NCBI GenBank assembly: GCA_001805165.1
Contig: MHEI01000059.1
Coordinates: 9,133 to 15,221 of the forward strand
Length of the DNA: 6,089 nucleotides
Direction of reading: 5' to 3'
Source: Nitrospirae bacterium RBG_16_43_11
GTDB taxonomy: Bacteria; Nitrospirota; 9FT-COMBO-42-15; HDB-SIOI813
Shown in pieces: positions 1-5,169 of this stretch (positions within the stretch are counted from its first letter, which is position 1; the number at the start of each line of letters is the position of its first letter). The translations under genes were made by a program, and so were the position numbers. The notes beneath the pieces are model-generated. The model worked only from the letters and a program-made list of their open reading frames with translations, ran no database searches and had not been told where the DNA came from.

Positions 1-211
1 CACCCGCACCTCCCCACCCGCACGACAGGACATCAGGTCTCTCAGACTTTGCCATATGCACACCCGCTCTTGTCATTGCTATTCGATCTGCAAGACTTGC
101 CCCCTTATCAATCATGAGTACCTTGATATCCCTGTTTGAAGACAGCAGTTCCCATGCAGAAAAAATCCCTGCCGGGCCGGTACCAACGATTATTACATCG
201 AATCTCGCCAT
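1..211 (-). CDS. FAD-dependent dehydrogenase, N-terminal fragment (COG2509-like), cut by the window edge
   Basis: The minus strand reads from an ATG at 211-209 without a stop to the window edge, giving 70 residues. The start MARFDVIIVGTGPAGIFSAW is a Rossmann dinucleotide-binding fold: the GxGxxG glycines are residues 10, 12 and 15, and D35 (in MIDKG) sits at the end of the second strand, where the FAD ribose is bound. The segment SCGWGGAG (residues 63-70) matches the signature of the poorly characterised NAD(P)/FAD-dependent oxidoreductases grouped as COG2509, where it is normally followed by AFSDGKL; that part is outside the window. Substrate and pathway are unknown for the family. The start is well supported because the fold begins at residue 4, yet no Shine-Dalgarno sequence precedes it: the palindrome at 211-263 occupies that position. 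The gene is divergent from the M56 peptidase gene. Related glutathione-reductase-like flavoproteins are the alternative. Confidence 0.8.
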   Translation of the reverse strand, partial: MARFDVIIVGTGPAGIFSAWELLSSNRDIKVLMIDKGASLADRIAMTRAGVHMAKSERPDVLSCGWGGAG

Positions 212-263
212 ATTAAATAGGGACAGCGCCCACTTAATAAATGGGCGCTGTCCCTATTTAATA
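211..263. repeat. Perfect palindromic element with 22-bp arms (GGGACAGCGCCCA type)
   Basis: Bases 211-232 are the exact reverse complement of 242-263, around a 9-base A/T-rich loop (233-241). The arm contains TAAATAGGGACAGCGCCCA. It is long and perfect, so it would form a very stable hairpin in RNA or single-stranded DNA. It lacks terminator placement, because it lies upstream of both divergent genes rather than after either. The outer edge coincides with the ATG of the minus-strand flavoprotein gene. From memory, GGGACAG-containing palindromes are scattered through many environmental bacterial genomes and resemble the REP-type hairpins recognised by Y1 (RAYT) transposases. No transposase gene is present here, so that assignment is inference. 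Confidence 0.85.
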
Positions 264-275
264 GTAGATACCCTG

Positions 276-307
276 ACCTTGTCAAGGTGGTTCTTGTATG
301 GTATCGT
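276..307 (+). promoter_or_regulatory. Putative sigma70-type promoter with a palindrome over the -35 box
   Basis: TTGTCA at 279-284 matches the -35 consensus at 5 of 6 bases. It is separated by 17 bases from TATCGT at 302-307, which matches the -10 consensus at 4 of 6 bases. The start of transcription would fall near 314, leaving a short leader before the M56 ATG at 332. The -35 box is embedded in a perfect interrupted palindrome, ACCTTG-T-CAAGGT (276-288), which is the size and position of a repressor operator. The promoter match is modest and the regulator is unknown; the palindrome could be chance. Confidence 0.35.
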
Positions 308-321
308 ATTTTGAGTATCGC

Positions 322-326
322 GGGGA
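322..326 (+). promoter_or_regulatory. Probable ribosome binding site of the M56 peptidase gene
   Basis: GGGGA at 322-326 lies five bases before the ATG at 332. It is an imperfect but usable Shine-Dalgarno sequence and supports this start for the peptidase, whose first hydrophobic segment begins a few residues later. Confidence 0.5.
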
Positions 327-331
327 CTTAA

Positions 332-1396
332 ATGGAAAAACTCTATTATACAGGGTTGCTATTCCTTAATTTTGCTGTTCTTAACATTATCTTATCCATT
401 ATATTATTCATAATCTCTTTAGTCGGCAAAAGAGTCTTGTCTTCTCCATATATTAAGAGCAGGTTATTCTTTATATCACTTGCAGCGCCTCCGGTAGTCG
501 CTGCATTTACTGTTGTTACATCTTTTATTCCCCCTTTCTTTGTTAAGCTTCATGATGGACCTATGCTCTGCGTGAATGAACCTTATTGTTATATATTTTC
601 ACTCATCCCTGAATTTCCCATGTTCAGTGGGGCAGTTATAGCTGCTGTAGTACTTGTTCTGCTGTCAATTCTCTATTCAATAGTATCTTTTGGGGCTTAC
701 TTCAGGATGGGCACTGTTATTAATAGACTTCCTGCACTTTCTTATGATAATGGTATGTCAAGGGATAGGGTATTGGGGATCGGTGGATTACGGGTTAAAG
801 TAATAGACACACCTCTCATGATCAGTTTTGTATGGGGATACATATCAAATTTTATCGTTATTTCTACAGGAACGTTAAAGTCTCTTTCTCCTGATGAATT
901 GAAATGTCTCTTTGCGCATGAGATATCGCATTACAGAAGACGTGATAATGTTCTTAAAGGTATACTACTGCTATGCCGAAACACCCTGTTTATATTCCCG
1001 CATATTCATTATATATTCAGATGGTGGAAAGAGACGATAGAGTTAATAGGAGATGAAGCCGCTGTATTGAGCACTGGCAAACCTCTGGACGTGGCTTCAG
1101 CTATACTGAAGATGCAAAATAAATCAGCATCTGAAAGGGACTGGAACATCGAACAATTTGCAACGGGTTTTTCTGCTACTGCGCATACTGAGACACTGAC
1201 AAAACGGGTGGAAAGATTAGTGGCGATTAATGACTCAAAGTTAGTACCGGGTAATGCAAGGTGTAGTTTCATCCCTTCGGAGACAGGTATAGTTACCGTC
1301 CTGATAGTCATGTTTCCTATATTATTCGCAGTTGTATATGAGATTGACCCGCTGATGCTTCATTGCTATCTGGAGAAAATAACATCGCTGTTGTAA
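332..1396 (+). CDS. M56 family (BlaR1/MecR1-type) integral-membrane zinc metallopeptidase
   Basis: This 354-residue protein is predicted to sit in the cytoplasmic membrane and act as a site-specific zinc protease; in the BlaR1/MecR1 family it relays a signal by triggering cleavage of a repressor. Hydrophobic segments lie near residues 6-31, 44-70, 100-124 and 319-338, with a weaker one around 209-228. The catalytic HExxH is HEISH at 196-200, inside the family context LFAHEISHYRRRDN. The downstream ELIGDEAA (237-244) supplies the third zinc ligand, as in the family motif. The protein ends about 16 residues after the last membrane segment, so it has no extracellular sensor domain like the penicillin-binding domain of BlaR1. 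The usual partner, a BlaI/MecI/CopY repressor gene immediately upstream, is also missing: the upstream gene is a divergent flavoprotein. The target is therefore unknown. The stop codon is two bases before the ATG of the kinase-like gene, implying co-transcription. The coding sequence looks more A/T-rich than the ATPase genes. Confidence 0.85.
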   Translation: MEKLYYTGLLFLNFAVLNIILSIILFIISLVGKRVLSSPYIKSRLFFISLAAPPVVAAFTVVTSFIPPFFVKLHDGPMLCVNEPYCYIFSLIPEFPMFSGAVIAAVVLVLLSILYSIVSFGAYFRMGTVINRLPALSYDNGMSRDRVLGIGGLRVKVIDTPLMISFVWGYISNFIVISTGTLKSLSPDELKCLFAHEISHYRRRDNVLKGILLLCRNTLFIFPHIHYIFRWWKETIELIGDEAAVLSTGKPLDVASAILKMQNKSASERDWNIEQFATGFSATAHTETLTKRVERLVAINDSKLVPGNARCSFIPSETGIVTVLIVMFPILFAVVYEIDPLMLHCYLEKITSLL

Positions 1397-1398
1397 GT

Positions 1399-2895
1399 AT
1401 GGACGGAATCTTAGGTTACTTAAAGGCTACTGACTATTTACCTGAGCTTGAAGGCAGGATTGCCCTTGTAAAATCCGACCTTAATGTCCCGTTTACAAGC
1501 GGGGATGACAAGCCTCCAATGGTTGCTGATCCATTCAGGATCCTTCAGGCAGCGCCATTTATCAGGGAACTGATAAATGCAGGAATTATCCCCCTGTTAG
1601 TAACACATCTTGGAAGACCGAAAGGGTACAACCCCTCATTAACATTAGACCCCATAATAGGGCATCTATCCGGTGCAATTGAAAAAAACGTTGAGATTAT
1701 CAGATTCGACCCGGAACGGGTAATGTTTAATTCAAGACAATTTAATCCTGATTATATCAGAGGTCTGTTTAAGGATGGGGTCATACCAATACTCGATAAT
1801 ATCAGGTTTCATACAGACGAGATTAAAAACCGCGATACCCTTGCCAGGGCATTAGTATCCGTTGTAAATCTGAGTATCCAGAACTCTTTTGGTACAGCAC
1901 ACAGAAAAGAGACCACATCAAACAGGATACATGAGTATATACCCGGTTTGGCAGGAAGTCTCCTCGTGGATGAGATTGAGTCCCATGCAAAGACAAAGAG
2001 ACCAGGGTCCCCTTATGTGGTCATTGTGGGAGGTGATAAGGTTGAAGACAGCCTGCAGCTCATGCGGGCGATATTCAGGGCAGAAAAGACAACACACTGG
2101 AGTAACATGTTCAATCCTGAGCTGAACCTTCAGATAGGTGAACGGCTTGTGGATTATGTATTAGTCGGTGGTCACCTTATGTATGCGTTTGTTTATGCAC
2201 AGTTGACTATGTTGAAAGAGGAGAACCTCAGGGGACTTCCCGGTGATGTTAAAAAGGACCTGCGGGGTCTCCGGGAGGTAAAACTAAAAGGATATGATTC
2301 TTCTGAAGGCGGAGGTTATCAATACGACACAGAAGAGATAAACCTGGCACAGGGCCTGTTAAGATTATATAATAACTTCCAGTTCAGAGACACAAATCCT
2401 TTAGAAGGAAGGAGATTAATTGTCCCTGTAGATTATGTAGTAAAAAGGGGGGACACGATATTCAGGTCTGTGCAGCTTAATGAACTGCTTGATGATGATG
2501 AGATTGTAGACTTCGGAGACCGTACAAAGGATTTATATGCCTCAGTTGTTGATAAGGCAAAGACTATTGTCTGGAACGGTCCGCTTGGCGTAGATGATGA
2601 AAGGTATATTGAAGGTACACGAAGGCTTATAGACTCCATTCATGCGAACAAAGAAGCGGTAAAAGAGATCGGCGGAGGCAGTACTAACTTCATGACCTCT
2701 GCCTATGAGAAGGAATCAGGCCGGAAATTTGATATGGGATTCAGATCAACCGGCGGCGGTTCTACCCTATTGGAAACAGCATATGACTCTCCGGTAACCA
2801 TATCCCTCATAATGAGTGCCAGAAAGCTCCTGGAAGGTGGATATGGGATTCCTTACGAGACCCTGAGAAAGGCCGTAATCAGACGTCAGCTTTAA
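1399..2895 (+). CDS. pgk: Divergent, enlarged phosphoglycerate kinase family protein
   Basis: This 498-residue protein belongs to the phosphoglycerate kinase family (glycolysis and Calvin cycle, 1,3-bisphosphoglycerate plus ADP), but the usual length is about 390-420. N-lobe signatures are intact: SDLNVPF (D27, N29), R47, THLGRPKG (H70, R73), NIRF (R136) and GTAHR (R169), which are the 3-phosphoglycerate-binding residues. Later signatures are recognisable but altered. GGAKVxDK is GGDKVEDS, so the second catalytic lysine is S218. IGGGD is IGGGS, so the Mg-nucleotide aspartate is S428. NDAFG is QNSFG, and the nucleotide loop GGG is GGH. VWNGPLGV (391-398) and STGGGSTLLE (450-459) remain. Extra residues lie around 230-250 and 275-335, and a C-terminal tail of about 40 residues replaces the usual LPGVEAL ending. 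The ATG at 1399 is chosen because it follows the peptidase stop by two bases; an in-frame TTG at 1363 is the alternative, and neither has a good Shine-Dalgarno sequence. The symbol indicates family, not proven activity. Confidence 0.85.
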   Translation: MDGILGYLKATDYLPELEGRIALVKSDLNVPFTSGDDKPPMVADPFRILQAAPFIRELINAGIIPLLVTHLGRPKGYNPSLTLDPIIGHLSGAIEKNVEIIRFDPERVMFNSRQFNPDYIRGLFKDGVIPILDNIRFHTDEIKNRDTLARALVSVVNLSIQNSFGTAHRKETTSNRIHEYIPGLAGSLLVDEIESHAKTKRPGSPYVVIVGGDKVEDSLQLMRAIFRAEKTTHWSNMFNPELNLQIGERLVDYVLVGGHLMYAFVYAQLTMLKEENLRGLPGDVKKDLRGLREVKLKGYDSSEGGGYQYDTEEINLAQGLLRLYNNFQFRDTNPLEGRRLIVPVDYVVKRGDTIFRSVQLNELLDDDEIVDFGDRTKDLYASVVDKAKTIVWNGPLGVDDERYIEGTRRLIDSIHANKEAVKEIGGGSTNFMTSAYEKESGRKFDMGFRSTGGGSTLLETAYDSPVTISLIMSARKLLEGGYGIPYETLRKAVIRRQL

Positions 2896-2917
2896 GTTGA
2901 AGGCAGGGGGCTCCATA

Positions 2918-5017
2918 TCATCTTAGAAGACGCAGCCCATTGATTATAACGAGAAGGCCCCCTACTTCATTTATCAGTATACCCGGAACGAGGCCGATCC
3001 ATCCTATTAATGCAACCGGTACCAAAAAACTTATAATAACAAGTGATATAACAATATTCTGCCTGATATTGTTGACTGTCCTCCTGCTCAGATTAAGGAC
3101 ATAAGGTATTTTGGACAGGTCATCAGCCATAAGGACTATATCTCCTGTCTCAATTGCAACATCAGTCCCTGCAGCGCCCATGGCAATACCAAGGTCGGAT
3201 TCAACCATGGCGGGTGCATCGTTTACCCCATCCCCAACCATAGCAACAATACCGTATTGTCTTTTCAGGTCTACAATGGCCTTCACCTTTTCCTCCGGAA
3301 GCAGCCTCGACACATACTCACTAATACCAGCCTTCCCTGCCATAACCCGTGCTACATGCTCATTATCCCCTGTCAACATAACAAGGCCGGTCACTCCCAT
3401 CTCTTTAAGCCTCCTGAGAGCCCCTTCTGCCTCAGGCCTTATCTCATCCCTAATGGCAATAATACCAAGCAGTTCATCCCGGCCGGTTAAGAAGATGAGG
3501 GTCTTACCCTGTTCCTCAAGCTGTTTTATTTTCTCCTCTGCATCCTTTGTTGCGATCCCCATATCCGCACATAACGATTTGCTCCCCACACAGTAAGGTT
3601 TACCTTCTACTACAGCCTTTACCCCCAGACCAGGGAATGCCTCAAATCCCTCCACCTCCAGTATGGATATTCCCTTTTCCTTAGCTCGCTCAATGATTGC
3701 ATCTGAAAGTATATGCTCGGAACGGCTCTCGACAGAAGATGCAATACTTATAATGGACTCCTCTGTCGCAGCGCCAAAGGGTATCACATCAGTAACAACC
3801 GGCCTTCCGGCTGTTAATGAGCCGGTTTTGTCAAAGGCTATCGCCTTGATACGGCCTGCAGCCTCCAGATAAACCCCTCCTTTAATTAAAACCCCGTGTC
3901 TTGCAGCATTTGCAATAGCCGCAACAACCGAGACAGGGATAGAAAGGGCAATGCCGCAGGAGCATGAAACAACAAGTACGACAAGCCCCCTGTAAAACCA
4001 TTCACTGAAATTACCAAAAATTAAGGTAGGGACTATCATTACCAGAATAGCAAGGACAAACATGAAGGGGGTGTAATATTTTCCGAATGTCTCTCCAAAC
4101 CGCTGGTATCCTGATTTCCGTGACTCTGCCTCCTCAACATAATGGATTATCCTGCCAAGTGTTGTATCCTGAAAGGGTTTTGACACCCTGAACTCAAGAG
4201 AACCCCTCTGATTTATGCTCCCTGCAAAGACTTCATCTCCGGGGCCTTTTGAAACAGGCATTGACTCACCTGTGATAGGCGCCTGGTCCACAGATGAATA
4301 ACCTGAAATGACCTCTCCATCAAGGGGTATCCTCTCACCTGGCTTTATAATGATCGTATCACCGATCGTTATATCATCAACTGAAAGGGTAATCATTGTA
4401 CCATTTCTTCGTACTAAGGCATCCTTTGGCGCAAGCCCCATGAGTGCCTTTACTGCCCCTCTCACCCTGTCAGTTGCATAAGCCTCCAGGACATCACCGA
4501 GGGAGTATATCAGTACCAGTAGAGCCGCCTCTTCCCAGAGTCCAAGGATCAAAGCCCCAATGGCTCCAACGACCATCAGCGTCCTGATATTCGGGGTCAG
4601 CGTTTTAAGTGCAGTTATACCCATCTTTGCCGGGTAATATCCGCCGACAAGGATTGCTATTCCGTAAAAAAGTCTTGCTTCGCCATGCGGGAGGCTAAGG
4701 ATAAGTTCAGAAATGAATCCCAGGAAAATGAAAAACCCGCAGGTAATCAGGGCAAGCAGCCGCGGCTGTCTCCACCAGACTCTAACTTGTTGCCCTTTTT
4801 CTTCTTTCTCCAGACTGGCCTTCATGCCAGTCTTATCTATAGCCCTTAAGAGCTCTTTTACGGTAAGAAGAGACGGGTCATAGGAGACCTTCAGGCTCCT
4901 GGATACGATATTGACATCACAACCATTTATTCCTTTCAGACCCTGAACCCCGGTCTTTACAAGCCGCGCCTCATTCTCACAGCACATGCCTTCGATATAT
5001 ATGGTTGTTTGCTTCAT
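2918..5017 (-). CDS. P1B-type heavy-metal-transporting ATPase with a non-canonical CSC motif
   Basis: A complete 699-residue ATP-driven metal exporter of the inner membrane. An N-terminal HMA ferredoxin-like domain (about residues 3-70) carries GMCCENE (10-16), a CCxxE-type metal site rather than CxxC. Eight hydrophobic segments lie near 86-108, 116-135, 145-160, 162-178, 316-336, 342-366, 653-672 and 675-695. The actuator motif TGES is at 249-252. The phosphorylation site is D396 in DKTGSLT (family: DKTGTLT). The nucleotide-domain HP motif reads SEHI (433-436). TGDN (549-552) and GDGVNDAP (595-602) are normal. The membrane metal motif, normally CPC, is C352-S353-C354. The last helix has NEVGG (683-687) instead of the Zn/Cd DxGAT or the P1B-4 HEGxT signature. 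No subtype fits cleanly, so the substrate is left open. The ATG at 5017 is preceded by AAGGG about nine bases upstream. It lies downstream of copA in the same direction, 152 bases away, and converges with the kinase-like gene. Confidence 0.92.
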   Translation of the reverse strand: MKQTTIYIEGMCCENEARLVKTGVQGLKGINGCDVNIVSRSLKVSYDPSLLTVKELLRAIDKTGMKASLEKEEKGQQVRVWWRQPRLLALITCGFFIFLGFISELILSLPHGEARLFYGIAILVGGYYPAKMGITALKTLTPNIRTLMVVGAIGALILGLWEEAALLVLIYSLGDVLEAYATDRVRGAVKALMGLAPKDALVRRNGTMITLSVDDITIGDTIIIKPGERIPLDGEVISGYSSVDQAPITGESMPVSKGPGDEVFAGSINQRGSLEFRVSKPFQDTTLGRIIHYVEEAESRKSGYQRFGETFGKYYTPFMFVLAILVMIVPTLIFGNFSEWFYRGLVVLVVSCSCGIALSIPVSVVAAIANAARHGVLIKGGVYLEAAGRIKAIAFDKTGSLTAGRPVVTDVIPFGAATEESIISIASSVESRSEHILSDAIIERAKEKGISILEVEGFEAFPGLGVKAVVEGKPYCVGSKSLCADMGIATKDAEEKIKQLEEQGKTLIFLTGRDELLGIIAIRDEIRPEAEGALRRLKEMGVTGLVMLTGDNEHVARVMAGKAGISEYVSRLLPEEKVKAIVDLKRQYGIVAMVGDGVNDAPAMVESDLGIAMGAAGTDVAIETGDIVLMADDLSKIPYVLNLSRRTVNNIRQNIVISLVIISFLVPVALIGWIGLVPGILINEVGGLLVIINGLRLLR

Positions 5018-5023
5018 CCGAAA

Positions 5024-5031
5024 ATACCCTT
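5024..5031 (-). promoter_or_regulatory. Ribosome binding site region of the CSC-type ATPase gene
   Basis: On the minus strand GGTGGAAAGGGTATTTTCGG precedes the ATG at 5017. AAGGG is a fair Shine-Dalgarno sequence with a spacing of about nine to ten bases. It lies immediately beyond the end of the 9-mer inverted repeat, so a hairpin formed by that repeat in the messenger would stack next to the ribosome binding site. Confidence 0.4.
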
Positions 5032-5034
5032 TCC

Positions 5035-5112
5035 ACCGCAGAGGTCACAGAGGACGCAGAGGAAAAGATATAATTTCTTTATAATCTCTGCGAACTCTGC
5101 GTTCTCTGCGGT
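5035..5112. repeat. Imperfect inverted repeat made of 9-base CGCAGAG-type units
   Basis: The left arm (5035-5061) consists of three 9-mers: ACCGCAGAG, GTCACAGAG and GACGCAGAG. The right arm (5086-5112) is three units of the complementary form: CTCTGCGAA, CTCTGCGTT and CTCTGCGGT. Reverse-complementing the right arm matches the left at 22 of 27 positions. The A/T-rich loop (5062-5085) contains a further small stem, AAAGA (5064-5068) with TCTTT (5076-5080). The element fills about half of the gap between the two ATPase genes and would be transcribed if they form an operon. From memory, very similar CAGAGG/CTCTGCG inverted repeats are dispersed in many unrelated bacterial genomes; their mechanism of spread is not known to me. 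It is not a CRISPR array because there are no spacers. Confidence 0.85.
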
Positions 5113-5152
5113 AAATTTTCATGCCCCTTTGTGAGCCCAGACTCTTGTAGTT

Positions 5153-5168
5153 GCCCAATTCATTGGGC
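5153..5168 (-). terminator. Short hairpin immediately after the copA stop, possible weak terminator
   Basis: GCCCAA (5153-5158) pairs with TTGGGC (5163-5168) around a four-base loop, starting two bases after the copA stop codon. On the minus strand it is followed by AACTACAAG rather than a T-run, so it does not meet the usual definition of an intrinsic terminator. It could instead protect the 3' end of copA or reduce read-through into the second ATPase gene. Confidence 0.3.
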
Positions 5169-5169
5169 T

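Noticed and set aside
114..314. Open reading frame of 66 codons on the plus strand
   Set aside because: It is antisense to the flavoprotein gene and runs through the palindrome; no recognisable domain and no ribosome binding site.
1363..1398. TTG start at 1363 for the kinase-like protein
   Set aside because: No ribosome binding site, would overlap the peptidase gene by 34 bases, and adds 12 residues outside the family's conserved part; the ATG at 1399 fits coupling better.
2896..2965. Possible shared terminator between the convergent genes (AGGGGGC near 2905 with GCCCCCT near 2957)
   Set aside because: The arms are only seven bases, about 45 bases apart, one lies inside the ATPase coding region, and there is no T-run.
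3111..3596. 161-codon open frame on the plus strand
   Set aside because: It is the antisense shadow of the nucleotide-binding domain of the CSC-type ATPase; low-complexity Ser/Pro-rich translation typical of such shadows.
5069..5085. TATAAT sequences in the loop of the 9-mer inverted repeat, possible promoter
   Set aside because: They are on the plus strand where no gene follows in that direction; minus-strand candidates match -35 and -10 only at four of six bases each, too weak in an A/T-rich loop.
5035..5112. CRISPR array, suggested by several CAGAG repeats
   Set aside because: Units are nine bases, contiguous and in opposite orientation in the two halves, without unique spacers.
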